This document shows, one piece after another, positions 32,827 to 41,166 of a stretch of DNA of 59,027 nucleotides (positions are counted from its first letter, which is position 1; the number at the start of each line of letters is the position of its first letter). The notes under the pieces are model-generated. The model had not been told where the DNA came from. It saw nothing but the letters and a program-made list of their open reading frames with translations, and did not search any database. Source of the DNA: Candidatus Hydrogenedentota bacterium (GTDB lineage Bacteria; Hydrogenedentota; Hydrogenedentia; Hydrogenedentales; SLHB01); contig JACQVH010000059.1 in NCBI GenBank assembly GCA_016209895.1, forward strand, positions 1 through 59,027, read 5' to 3'. The position numbers and the translations under genes were made by a program.

Positions 32827-35582
32827 GCTGCCAGCGCCTCATTTAGTTCGTCGAGCAATTTCGGAAGCTCACTCCCAAACAATTGGTGCGCTCGCCCGAG
32901 TCCGCCTTTCTGATTGAAGGGGCTGAGTTCAAAATCATCGGTTCCGATGGCGAGGCTGGTAGCGACGTGGTCGCGGATAAGTCCGAGCCACTCGCGCTGC
33001 TCCGCCGTAAACTTGCGACCCAAGGTCTCCTGCTGCTTGATCCACGTCTCGAAACGTTCTTTCACCGAGACCGAGAATGGTCTCAGTACGGTCTCCAGCC
33101 CGAGCGTGTATCCTACCAGTGATACCAGATCGGTCAGCACGCGGCGTCCGCTCCCGAACACTTTAGACCGGTCAATTCTTTCATAGGCGCGCCACAGGGC
33201 GTCGGGCGTCCACTGGCGCGGCGGCTTCTCGATGACGTTCGCCAGCTCCCGGATTTGTTCAAACGTCAACCGTTGCCGATACGGTCGGTTGTAGAGAATC
33301 TGAAGCGCGGTAATCTCATCCTTATTCTCCGCGATGAACTGCCGGAATGATTGGACCACTCCCTGGGCGGCTTCGAGCGCGTTGGCGTCGAAACCCGCTT
33401 CCAGCATCCGGTCCTGGCTGATCGTATCAATGGTCTGTTCCGCTTCCCGCTGCAGCTCGATGAGCCGGTGGCGGAATTCGGGCTGGGTCGCGAGCGGCGC
33501 AACGGCCTCGCTCGCCAATAGGTTCATCGCTTCTCTCAGTTCCTTCGCGGTCGGTTTGTATTCCGGGTCCTTGCCTTCTTTGGCTTTCGACTCGACGACG
33601 TCGGGGTCTATCGCATCCAGCACGGCGCTCGCAATGCCGCGCAAGTCATGGCCGCCGGAAAGCTCGCAGAGTTCGGCTTTCGCCTTATCGTCCAGTTCCC
33701 GATCAAGTCGGAGCAGGCGTCCGGCCAGGCTCGATAGCGCATCGGGCTCCCGATTCCCCAAGGCGATGACTTCCAGGAGCTTGCTGAAGGGTACCGTTCG
33801 TTTGCGTTCCAATGGCGCCGAATCCGTCTTGTCCCTTTCACATACGCCGACGGCATCCACAATAACGAAATGCGTCTTACTCTTCGCATCAGGGGTCACC
33901 GCCTGAAACTCGGTATCCGGAATGACGCGGACACCGCGGCCTTTCATCTGCTCGAAGAAACCGCGCGATCGTACCGAGCGCATAAAGAACACGATTTCGA
34001 GGGGTTTGATGTCGGTCCCGGTGGCGATCATATCTACCGTCACCGCGATGCGGGGGTTGTAACTGTTGCGGAAGGACGCGATGAGGTCATCCGGTTTGGC
34101 CCCGGTGGTGCGGTAGGTGATCTTCTGGCAGAAATCATTGCCTTTGTCGAAGACCTCGCGGCAGATGCGAACGATGTCGTCGGCGTGCGAGTCGTCTTTG
34201 GCGTAAATAAGCGTCTTGGGGACTTCGGTGCGGCCAGGAAAAATCTCCGCGAACAGTCGGTCGTGGAAGGTCTCGAGCACGGTGCGGATTTGGTCTTCGG
34301 ACACCACGTCGCGGTCGAGTTGTTCCGCCGCGTAGGTCAGGTCTTCGTCGAGCAGTTCCCAGCGGCGTTTCCGGGTCTGGCGGTGGCGCTTGTCTACGTA
34401 GAAACCCTTCTCGACTTTCGAGCCGGATTCCGTGATCTCGGTGTGGATGCGGTACACGTCATAGTTAACGTTGACGCCGTCGGCGACGGCCTTTTCGTGG
34501 GGATACTCCATGACGAGGTTCTGATTGAAGAATCCGAGGGTCTGTTTCGACGGGGTAGCGGTCAGACCGATGATATGAGCGTCGAAATATTCGAGGACTT
34601 GCCGCCAGAGATTGTAGATGGAGCGGTGACATTCGTCGGTGATGATGAAATCGAAGGTCTCGATGGGGATTTCGGAATTGTATTCGACGGGAAGCGGCTC
34701 TTTGTAGAGCGACTCAGCGGCGTCAATGCCCAAGTCATCCAGGTCGGGGGCGGGGGCCGACTCGCCCTTGAGCATCGAGTAAACCCGCTGAATGGTCGCG
34801 ATACAGACCCGGCTGACTCGATCGAGTTGGTTCGATTGGAGACGTTGGATGTTGTATAGCTCGGGAAATTTGCGTCCATCGTCGGGGGTGACGAACTGTT
34901 GGAACTCTTTGAGCGTTTGTTTTCCGAGGTTGCCGCGGTCCACCAGGAAAAGCACGCGGCGCGCGTCGGCGAATTTGATGAGGCGGTAGACGAAATTGAC
35001 GGCGGTGAAGGTCTTGCCGCTGCCGGTGGCCATTTGGATGAGGGCGCGGGGTTTGTTGGCGGCCAGCGAGCCCTCCAAATTAGTAATCGCGGTCACCTGA
35101 GCAGGCCAGAGGCCGTCGGTGATCAGCGGTGGAAACTCCCGCATACGCTGCGTCAATTGGGAGAGCTCCTGCACCCACCCCGCCAACGTTTCCGGCCGAT
35201 GAACTGCAAAGACGGGACGGCTGCGCGGTTCCGGGTCCAGGCCGTTGGTGAAATGGGTCTCGACCCCGGTGCTCTCGTAGGAAAAGGGAAGCGGGGTCGC
35301 CCATGACGGGACCCCGAAAGGGATACCGGTAACATATTTCTGCGACTGTGTCTCCACGCCATGCAGGGTCCGTCCGGCGGGTTTCGCTTCGATGGTCCCC
35401 AAGGCCTTGCCGGCGGCGAAAAGCAAGTAATCGGCCTCGCCGTGGCCGCGTTTCATCGAGACTTCTCGCACGGCGACGCCAAGCGACGCGGACAGGTTGA
35501 TCAACGAGCGGTCCTGCACAGTCCAGCCAGACTGAGCGAGCATGGCGTCGATCTGCTGTCGCGCTTTATCCTCGGGCGTCAT
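32823..35582 (-). CDS. hsdR: Type I restriction endonuclease subunit R
   Basis: A 919-residue HsdR, the ATP-dependent translocase and nuclease of the type I complex. The N-terminal nuclease signature EADYLLFAAGKALGTIEAK (near residue 50) has the D...ExK pattern. Walker A is ATGSGKTFTAVNF near 185, the DEAH-like box is ITDECHRSIYN near 315, and LTATPSKQ near 340. ATGTDIKPLEIVFFMR and QMKGRGVRV near 515-545 are motifs V and VI. It heads the leftward operon hsdR-hsdS-DUF3800-hsdM, with a stop overlapping the hsdS start. Confidence 0.95.
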   Translation of the reverse strand: MTPEDKARQQIDAMLAQSGWTVQDRSLINLSASLGVAVREVSMKRGHGEADYLLFAAGKALGTIEAKPAGRTLHGVETQSQKYVTGIPFGVPSWATPLPFSYESTGVETHFTNGLDPEPRSRPVFAVHRPETLAGWVQELSQLTQRMREFPPLITDGLWPAQVTAITNLEGSLAANKPRALIQMATGSGKTFTAVNFVYRLIKFADARRVLFLVDRGNLGKQTLKEFQQFVTPDDGRKFPELYNIQRLQSNQLDRVSRVCIATIQRVYSMLKGESAPAPDLDDLGIDAAESLYKEPLPVEYNSEIPIETFDFIITDECHRSIYNLWRQVLEYFDAHIIGLTATPSKQTLGFFNQNLVMEYPHEKAVADGVNVNYDVYRIHTEITESGSKVEKGFYVDKRHRQTRKRRWELLDEDLTYAAEQLDRDVVSEDQIRTVLETFHDRLFAEIFPGRTEVPKTLIYAKDDSHADDIVRICREVFDKGNDFCQKITYRTTGAKPDDLIASFRNSYNPRIAVTVDMIATGTDIKPLEIVFFMRSVRSRGFFEQMKGRGVRVIPDTEFQAVTPDAKSKTHFVIVDAVGVCERDKTDSAPLERKRTVPFSKLLEVIALGNREPDALSSLAGRLLRLDRELDDKAKAELCELSGGHDLRGIASAVLDAIDPDVVESKAKEGKDPEYKPTAKELREAMNLLASEAVAPLATQPEFRHRLIELQREAEQTIDTISQDRMLEAGFDANALEAAQGVVQSFRQFIAENKDEITALQILYNRPYRQRLTFEQIRELANVIEKPPRQWTPDALWRAYERIDRSKVFGSGRRVLTDLVSLVGYTLGLETVLRPFSVSVKERFETWIKQQETLGRKFTAEQREWLGLIRDHVATSLAIGTDDFELSPFNQKGGLGRAHQLFGSELPKLLDELNEALAA

Positions 35583-35801
35583 CGTAGTATTGAAGAGAGC
35601 CTGGGTCGCATGAAGATATCCCCACTTCGCACACTACATTAACGAACACGGGAGGAAATTGCCACCACGTACCGGGCCGGAGTGTCCACCATCCGAGCGG
35701 GGTTGATTCGGTGGGCGGGAATGCTTAGCCTAGGGCGGATTTTTGGATGGTTAGCGGGGCGTGAGGGGAGTTGGAATCGTGTGTTTCTTGACGGGTTTGG
35801 G

Positions 35802-37127
35802 ATGATGTGGACGTTGTTGTTGGCGATGGTGGCGGTCGGGGCGGGGGAGGAATTTCCGGTGCGGTTCTTGTCGCCGGAGGATTTGGAGCAGGCGCAGGGG
35901 GTTGGGTTGGCGGCGCAGTTGCCGGACGAGACAGCGGTGTTGATCTCGGCGGACCCGAGCCAGCCGCAGCTTTGGCATATGCCGGTGGCTTCGGAGGCGT
36001 TGGAGGGGGAGGTCCGGGTCTGGTATCAGCGGGTGAACAAGGGGGAGAAGGAGTACAGCGATCAGCGGACGTTGTGCGTCGGGCACATTCGCGGCGGGGC
36101 GTGGAACACGCCGGTCCTCGACCCGGTGCCGCCGGCGTGGGGCGGCGCGAATAACGTGGTGCTGCGGCGGTCGCCGCATCCGGCGACGTGGGGCGGATTC
36201 AACGTGTTTCAGATGGCGCGGTTCAACAACCTGTACTATCTGCTTTATTGGGATCAGCCGGACAAGAAGGGCGAGGCGGGGGCGATGCCGGCTACCTCGA
36301 AAGACGGTTTGCATTGGGAGAAAGACCCGCGGGGCACGGTGTTTACGGAGCACAACGACGCGTACACGTTGCTGGCGAAGGACGGGGAGTTTCTGCTGTA
36401 TCAGACGATGCTCGAGGATTGGCCGGACAAGCCTTATCCCGACAATCTGGATAAGAAGCGGCGGGTGCAGTGCCTGCGTACGTCAAAGGACTTGATGACG
36501 TGGACACCGCAGGCGCCGTTGTTGCGTCCGGATGATAAGGACAAGCCGGAGGCGGAGTTTTATCTGATGAAGGTTTTCGCGTATGGAGCGCGTTACGCGG
36601 CGCTATTGATGAAATACTATGCGGACCCGCAGAAACCGATGAAGCATAGCGCGCGGCTCGAATACGAACTGCTCGTGAGCCCGGATGCGCGCCACTGGCA
36701 GCGCCCGTTCCGCGAGACGAATCTCGGATTCTGGTCGTATGCGGACCCGTTCGTGGACGCGGGCAAGTTGTGTTTTGCGGTCTACCAGGAGAGCGGTATG
36801 AACCTGGTGAAGTATCGGCAAAATCGTCTCACCGGCGTGACGGCGGAAACGGACGGGGAGTTCATGACGCGGCCGTTTGCGACGCCGCCGGCAGAGCTGG
36901 CACTGGACGTGAACGCGGCGGATGGAACGGTGGCGGTGGATCTGTTGGATGCGAATAAGACACCGCTAGGCGGATTCGGGCCGTGCCGCGTCGAGGGAGT
37001 GAACGGAGAGCACGTGCCGCTGGTCTGGGATGGGTTCACTTCGACTCAGATACCGATGAGCACGTGCCGGCTGCGTTTTCGCTTGCATCATGCGACGGTG
37101 TATGCCATAACAGCGGCCGGAAAATAG
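35802..37127 (+). CDS. Secreted five-bladed beta-propeller protein (GH43/GH32-like)
   Basis: A 441-residue protein with a probable signal peptide (MMWTLLLAMVAVGAGEEFP). The mature part has a repeating pattern like sugar-hydrolase propellers. It includes WGGFNVFQMARFNNLYYLLY, then SKDGLHWEKDPRG, TSKDLMTWTP and SPDARHWQRPFRET, spaced about 70 residues apart. A C-terminal beta domain (ALDVNAADGTVAVDLLDANK) follows. These match GH43/GH32-type proteins in general layout, but I cannot identify catalytic acids, so activity is uncertain. The frame is open upstream to 35682, but the signal peptide supports 35802. It is divergent from hsdR. Confidence 0.65.
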   Translation: MMWTLLLAMVAVGAGEEFPVRFLSPEDLEQAQGVGLAAQLPDETAVLISADPSQPQLWHMPVASEALEGEVRVWYQRVNKGEKEYSDQRTLCVGHIRGGAWNTPVLDPVPPAWGGANNVVLRRSPHPATWGGFNVFQMARFNNLYYLLYWDQPDKKGEAGAMPATSKDGLHWEKDPRGTVFTEHNDAYTLLAKDGEFLLYQTMLEDWPDKPYPDNLDKKRRVQCLRTSKDLMTWTPQAPLLRPDDKDKPEAEFYLMKVFAYGARYAALLMKYYADPQKPMKHSARLEYELLVSPDARHWQRPFRETNLGFWSYADPFVDAGKLCFAVYQESGMNLVKYRQNRLTGVTAETDGEFMTRPFATPPAELALDVNAADGTVAVDLLDANKTPLGGFGPCRVEGVNGEHVPLVWDGFTSTQIPMSTCRLRFRLHHATVYAITAAGK

Positions 37128-37164
37128 CGCTGATAATAAGACTCGAAGCAGAGGAGATGCACTT

Positions 37165-37980
37165 TTGTCTGGGATCATGCCGCGTAGAACTTCGGGAAAT
37201 GGAAGCGCCGTGAAGCTGAGGAAAGAGGACAGCGTGTTGCATCTGCGTCGTCGTCTGGCCTTCGAACCGGCGCTGATCGCGGAGATGCGGGGTGTTCAGC
37301 GCAGCACACGACGGACCATCTCGGCACGGTTGCTGTTTACGGCACTGACCGGGGCGTTGGTAGCGGTGGGCGCGACGGCGATGGGGTTCGCGGGCTGGAC
37401 CAGTTTTGTGGGTTCGGACTCGGCTGCGCTGCAGCGAATTTCCGGCGCGCTGCTCGAGGCGCTGCGGAGCGACAATCTCGAATTGGCGCTCGCGGTAAGC
37501 GCCGAAAGCGAGGAAGGGATTCGCTTGTTGGAGTCGGAACAAGAGCGGGTCAGTCTGTCGGAATCGCGCGAGAATTCGGCTGTGGACGCGACCCGGGCAT
37601 CCTTGAAAGAGAACTTGACGGAATTGCGCGATCAGTTGAAACAGCAGGGAGTCGAGTTCAGCCGATTGACTCCCTTGGCCTTCGGCGGCGTGCGGGCTCG
37701 CATTCAGAATCCCGAAACTATGAATAGGCCGGTGACGGTGGTGGTGGGCGACGTGTTCTTTGCAGTGGGAGAAGTCACGTATGGCTTTGAATTAACGGCC
37801 CGGCGGTGTGGCGCGGACTATATCATCACTGAGGTCTGGCAATGCAGTCCGATGGCGGTCCAGCCGGACTCGTTGAGGGAATATACACAAGCCCTTTACC
37901 GCGCCGTTCGGGAAGCGCCGGGTACGGGGGAGAACGGCGTGCGGATCAGTGGCGCGAGGTGCGTGTACGTAGCGTTGTAG
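37165..37980 (+). CDS. Hypothetical single-pass membrane protein
   Basis: A 271-residue protein of unknown family. The TTG start has GAGGAG eight bases upstream. Residues 1-50 are basic and cytosolic-looking. One membrane segment (LLFTALTGALVAVGATAMGFAG) is near 57-78. A long soluble region follows with a Ser/Glu-rich helical part (residues 100-170, possible coiled coil), then a beta-rich end (VTVVVGDVFFAVGEVTYGFE). It lies 37 bases after the propeller gene, so the two may be cotranscribed. Confidence 0.65.
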   Translation: MSGIMPRRTSGNGSAVKLRKEDSVLHLRRRLAFEPALIAEMRGVQRSTRRTISARLLFTALTGALVAVGATAMGFAGWTSFVGSDSAALQRISGALLEALRSDNLELALAVSAESEEGIRLLESEQERVSLSESRENSAVDATRASLKENLTELRDQLKQQGVEFSRLTPLAFGGVRARIQNPETMNRPVTVVVGDVFFAVGEVTYGFELTARRCGADYIITEVWQCSPMAVQPDSLREYTQALYRAVREAPGTGENGVRISGARCVYVAL

Positions 37981-37994
37981 GCCATAAAAGGAGG

Positions 37995-38023
37995 GAGCGG
38001 CGGGCCTTGGGTACCCGCCGCTC
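37995..38023 (+). terminator. Hairpin terminator after the membrane protein gene
   Basis: A perfect 10-base stem GAGCGGCGGG with CCCGCCGCTC and a 9-base loop, 15 bases after the stop. There is no T run, so it may be a weak or Rho-assisted terminator. The following DNA to 38513 is AT-rich, with promoter-like TATATATAG near 38330, and holds no gene I can support. Confidence 0.6.
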
Positions 38024-38513
38024 GGTGCGGGGAGTGCCTGAAACCTCGGTCCGTGTATCTTGGCGCAAGAGGGTCACGGCTTGAGTTTTCTTACCTGAAA
38101 CCATTTGGGCTGCGGTCTATTGGCCTCAGACTACTCAGCACGTTTGAGCCAGCCGGCTTGGGCTGCGGAACGAACTTCGGTGAGAGGAAGTCGTTTTTTC
38201 CGGCGGCTCGTAATTGGTCTCAAGCACTGGGCGCACTATACCACAATATATTGTGGCTGTCAAGAGTTATTTTTTGACAATTTTTTGGCATAAATACCAG
38301 GCCTTGGATAGCTCTATAAAATGATGCTATATATAGTGTTATCGCTTGTGTCTTTTGTGTAGGCGTGCCTTGGATTGTTCGGCACGGGTAGCCTGCTGGA
38401 GAGAATTAAGTTGGTTTTGATTCTGAAAGTGAAGCAAGAACAGCGGCGGGTTTGTGTCGGCGGTATTCGTTCTGCTAGTGTTTGAGATGGTTTGGCGTTT
38501 TGAGGAACAGAAT

Positions 38514-38738
38514 ATGCCCCTTTTTGAGTACTACTGCGAGGATTGCGATTCGCAGAGCGAGATTCTGGTGCGGGGAAAGGCGCGGCCGGCGTGTCCGAAA
38601 TGCGGTTCGAAGCATCTGGTGAAGATGCTCAGTACCTTTGCCCCGATGACGGGTAGTTCGGCGCGGCCTCAACCCCCGGTGGGCTGCGGGGTATCAAACT
38701 GCTGTCGCCTTCAAGAGGGAGGATGCCCTCATAATTAG
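38514..38738 (+). CDS. FmdB-like zinc-ribbon protein
   Basis: A 74-residue protein starting MPLFEYYCEDC with a second CPKC pair (ACPKCGSKHLVKML). This is the FmdB/putative regulatory zinc-ribbon fold. A Cys-rich tail (GCGVSNCCRLQEGGCPHN) is less usual and adds four cysteines. The ATG at 38514 is chosen because the family begins PxYEYxC. Family members are proposed regulators, but the target is unknown. Confidence 0.85.
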   Translation: MPLFEYYCEDCDSQSEILVRGKARPACPKCGSKHLVKMLSTFAPMTGSSARPQPPVGCGVSNCCRLQEGGCPHN

Positions 38739-39326
38739 TGCCGAGTGCTGAGTAGAGGGTGGGCGCACGAGTGAGGGGCAACCCTTTTGGGAGAGAGTAA
38801 AGGGGGGACCGCCCGGACCGGCCGGTCAAGGGGTTGGGCCTGGACGTTTAATTTCCCTTGATGCTGATTAGGCCGGACCGGGGCGGTTCCCCGCCTTTTT
38901 CGCCGATTCGCATTTGGGACGCTTCGCGGTTGACGTGCGCGCCTTCCGCCAACATGGCGAACTCGCTCCGCAGGGGGATACCGCGAGGCGGCTCCTCGTG
39001 CTTACGACGAATTCCTGAGTCGCTGTCTTCCGCTACCGGCGTGTACTCGGATGTGTCGCCACACAAAGAACGAGTTTTCGGGTAGGGGGAGATAGGCTCC
39101 CGTTGTTGAAATGAATAAGCGATCCACCAATTGATTGAGTAATCCGCAGCCAGCGGATGGTGCTTGCTGATAATACAAGAATTGGAGTAGTTCCGTTACA
39201 GGAGCGAGCGACCGGCTTTCTGAACTGAAATATTACTCCTGGATTTCCGGGTAAGGGCGTGCTAAAATGATACTATGTGATTTGGGGGTACAGTTTCTGA
39301 GGCGTGAAATGAGAAAGGGACCACCT
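38739..39326. other. Gene-poor stretch
   Basis: No convincing gene in these 588 bases. It begins with a stutter repeat (GTGCCGAGTGCTGAGTAG) and a GACCGGCCGGTC palindrome near 38815. A 75-codon frame at 38858-39085 and its opposite-strand counterpart both lack any family resemblance. The last 90 bases are AT-rich and likely hold the promoter of the lipoprotein gene. Confidence 0.4.
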
Positions 39327-39605
39327 ATGAAAAAAGTGTTGGTACTGCTCGTAGCATGTTCGCTGGCCATGTTTGTCGTCGTTGGGTGTGCGCCAAAGAG
39401 TCCGGAGCCGGCGGCAACTCCGTCGGAAGGTGGCATGAAACCGATGCAAGACATGCCGCCTGCAGCGGCGCCTGCGCCGTCCCCGGCGGAGCCGGAACCC
39501 GCGCCTGCGCCCGAGACGGCTCCGGCACCCGCGCCTGCACCTGAGCCAGCACCGGCACCAGCGGAACCGGCTCCTGCGGCGCCGGAAGCGCCTGCAACCC
39601 AATAA
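39327..39605 (+). CDS. Small Pro/Ala/Glu-rich lipoprotein
   Basis: A 92-residue lipoprotein. The signal peptide MKKVLVLLVACSLAMFVVVGC ends in a lipobox (VVGC), with Cys at residue 21. The mature part is almost entirely Pro, Ala and Glu (PAPAPEP-type repeats), a flexible periplasmic spacer. It is followed by a second lipoprotein with a similar linker plus a folded domain. Upstream lies a GAGAAAGG Shine-Dalgarno. Function is unknown; a spacer or cell-wall-associated role is plausible. Confidence 0.8.
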   Translation: MKKVLVLLVACSLAMFVVVGCAPKSPEPAATPSEGGMKPMQDMPPAAAPAPSPAEPEPAPAPETAPAPAPAPEPAPAPAEPAPAAPEAPATQ

Positions 39606-39743
39606 GCGTATCACGTCAAGAGCCTGCGTGCATCCGCACGTAGTTGCGTGTAATTTGGCGGATGGGGGCGCGAAGGTGAGTTTTCGCGTCCCGTCCGCTG
39701 TGTTTTGTGAAATAGCAGCCTTCCAACAGCAAAGGAAATTGTG

Positions 39744-40190
39744 ATGTTCAAAAGGAATGCTCTCGGTGTGTCTCTCGTTCTCATCATTGCCGTCATCGGT
39801 TGTGCCCAACCGGCGCAGAATGCGGATACCAATGCGGCCACGCCCGCACCAGAACCAACGGCCGCCGCGGCTCCGGCGCCCGCGACTGCACCCGCGGTCA
39901 CACCGGCCACGACTCCGGCCAGTGAACCCGTTGCAGCTACTCCGGCATTGGCCACGGCCGGTGCGAATGATTTACTGAACACGACCTGGAAGATTGACGA
40001 GTACGTGATCACGTTCAAGAACGCGCCGGTCATTCATATCAAGGGCGGCATTCTGGGCGATACGGGCATGGAAGGCACGTATAAGTTCGAGAACGGCGTG
40101 GTCGAAGTCAGCGCGTTGGGTCAGACCAAGACCGGCACCTGGAACGGCGGTAAATTGGTCATTGACGGAGTTGACGGAATAAAGCAGTAA
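39744..40190 (+). CDS. Lipoprotein with Ala/Pro linker and small beta domain
   Basis: A 148-residue lipoprotein. The signal (MFKRNALGVSLVLIIAVIGC) ends in a lipobox, followed by a 50-residue Ala/Pro/Thr linker. The C-terminal 75 residues (LLNTTWKIDEYVITFKNAP, then GTYKFENGVVEVSALGQTK) form a small beta domain, perhaps lipocalin-like. It lies 138 bases after the other lipoprotein. A strong terminator follows. Function unknown. Confidence 0.8.
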   Translation: MFKRNALGVSLVLIIAVIGCAQPAQNADTNAATPAPEPTAAAAPAPATAPAVTPATTPASEPVAATPALATAGANDLLNTTWKIDEYVITFKNAPVIHIKGGILGDTGMEGTYKFENGVVEVSALGQTKTGTWNGGKLVIDGVDGIKQ

Positions 40191-40228
40191 GAGACGTATT
40201 CTTACCAGACGTTATTCATCCGACGATC

Positions 40229-40252
40229 GGGCGGCTCGTTCGCGAGCCGCCC
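40229..40252 (+). terminator. Strong hairpin terminator after lipoprotein gene
   Basis: GGGCGGCTCG-TTCG-CGAGCCGCCC, a perfect 10-base stem with a TTCG tetraloop, followed by GTTTGG. It lies 38 bases after the lipoprotein stop and separates it from vapBC. Confidence 0.8.
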
Positions 40253-40286
40253 GTTTGGTATTGGCGTGCACGACTGGGGGGATGAA

Positions 40287-40315
40287 TCCGCGGTATCGGT
40301 GTAATCTGTGATCAA
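40287..40315. repeat. Degenerate half copy of the 70-base palindrome
   Basis: ATCCGCGGTATCGGTGTAAT followed by CTGTGATC resembles one arm of the hsdS repeats at 32041 and 32743. A short CACCGCGGATCGGTG follows at 40321. This places the same repeat family outside the defence island. Confidence 0.5.
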
Positions 40316-40336
40316 GGAGGCACCGCGGATCGGTGT

Positions 40337-40376
40337 TTGAATGGAAGTGGTACTTACGTTAGAATGTAAACGTAAG
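40337..40376 (+). promoter_or_regulatory. vapBC promoter with overlapping palindromic operator
   Basis: TTGAAT (40337-40342), 17 bases, then TAGAAT (40360-40365) make a plausible promoter. The perfect inverted repeat CTTACGTT-8-AACGTAAG (40353-40376) covers the -10 box and ends 14 bases before the vapB start. This is the layout expected for autorepression by a ribbon-helix-helix VapB-VapC complex. Confidence 0.7.
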
Positions 40377-40390
40377 AATGGAGGAAACTG

Positions 40391-40648
40391 ATGGACCGAG
40401 TTTTTTCAGCGCGAATGGACGACAACGTCATTCGACAGATAGGGGTCCTGGCCCGGGAACTACGCACTACGAAGAAGGGCGTCATTGAAGCAGCCGTTCG
40501 CAGTTATGCCCAGACCGTGAAGGCGGAAAAGAAGATTGACGTGTTTGGTCAAACCTGTGGGGCCTGGAAGCGGGATGAGCCGCCCAGCCAGACCGTGGAA
40601 CACGTTCGGAAGGGCTTCCACACATCTATGAGACGATATTGCCGATGA
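40391..40648 (+). CDS. vapB: Ribbon-helix-helix antitoxin (VapB-like)
   Basis: An 85-residue antitoxin. VFSARMDDNVIRQIGVLARE at the N-terminus has the ribbon-helix-helix pattern, with KKGVIEAAVRSYA completing the second helix. The C-terminal half (WKRDEPPSQTVEHVRKGFH) would wrap the toxin. Its stop overlaps the toxin start (ATGA). GGAGGAAACTG precedes the ATG. It should bind the palindrome at 40353-40376 and repress the operon. Confidence 0.85.
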   Translation: MDRVFSARMDDNVIRQIGVLARELRTTKKGVIEAAVRSYAQTVKAEKKIDVFGQTCGAWKRDEPPSQTVEHVRKGFHTSMRRYCR

Positions 40649-41028
40649 GGGCGTATGTTGATTCAGACGTCCTCATTTGGCACTTGAGGGGAAATCGGAC
40701 GGCGAAGGGGTTCTTACGCCGGCTTGCCCGCCGCGAGGATACGGAATTGTGGGTGGGAGCGATGCAGCGCGCGGAGGTTGTGTTCTTCATGCGACCGGAA
40801 GAAGCAGACAGAACTTGCCTCCTCTTATCGCAATTCAAGACCGCACCGGTTGACGAGGAAATCGTGGATATTGCAGGGACACTTTATCGCAAATGGAATC
40901 CAAGCCACGGCACAGACATAAATGATGCCCTTTTGGCGGCGACTGTTTTGAAGACTGGGGGGAATATATTCTGCCTTAACCGCAAGCACTACCCGATGCC
41001 TGGAGTTGCCGTACAACGCGCGTGGTGA
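40645..41028 (+). CDS. vapC: PIN-domain toxin (VapC-like)
   Basis: A 127-residue PIN ribonuclease toxin. Catalytic acids are visible in YVDSDVLIWHLRG (Asp near residue 6), MQRAEVVFF (Glu near 44) and GTDINDALLAATV (Asp residues near 91-95). VapC proteins cleave tRNA or rRNA when free of VapB. The gene is translationally coupled to vapB. It is intact, unlike the PIN fragment at 28361-28564. Confidence 0.88.
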   Translation: MRAYVDSDVLIWHLRGNRTAKGFLRRLARREDTELWVGAMQRAEVVFFMRPEEADRTCLLLSQFKTAPVDEEIVDIAGTLYRKWNPSHGTDINDALLAATVLKTGGNIFCLNRKHYPMPGVAVQRAW

Positions 41029-41166
41029 GGTGAGGGCGAAAACGTCGCGCGCCGATTCCAGAGTAAGGCGGGCGCAGCGATCATTTGGTTTAGGTAGATA
41101 CCGCCGGTATAATCACGGGCTTTCGTGTCGTTTCAGTCAAATCCGAGCAGTGGAAGGGAAACCCGT

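Noticed and set aside
33870-34859. A 329-codon plus-strand frame opposite hsdR.
   Set aside because: Shadow of a gene with clear helicase motifs.
35682-35801. N-terminal extension of the propeller protein.
   Set aside because: The signal peptide begins at 35802; upstream residues would bury it.
38858-39085. A 75-codon frame that might be a small gene.
   Set aside because: No ribosome site, no family resemblance, and an equally long frame on the other strand.
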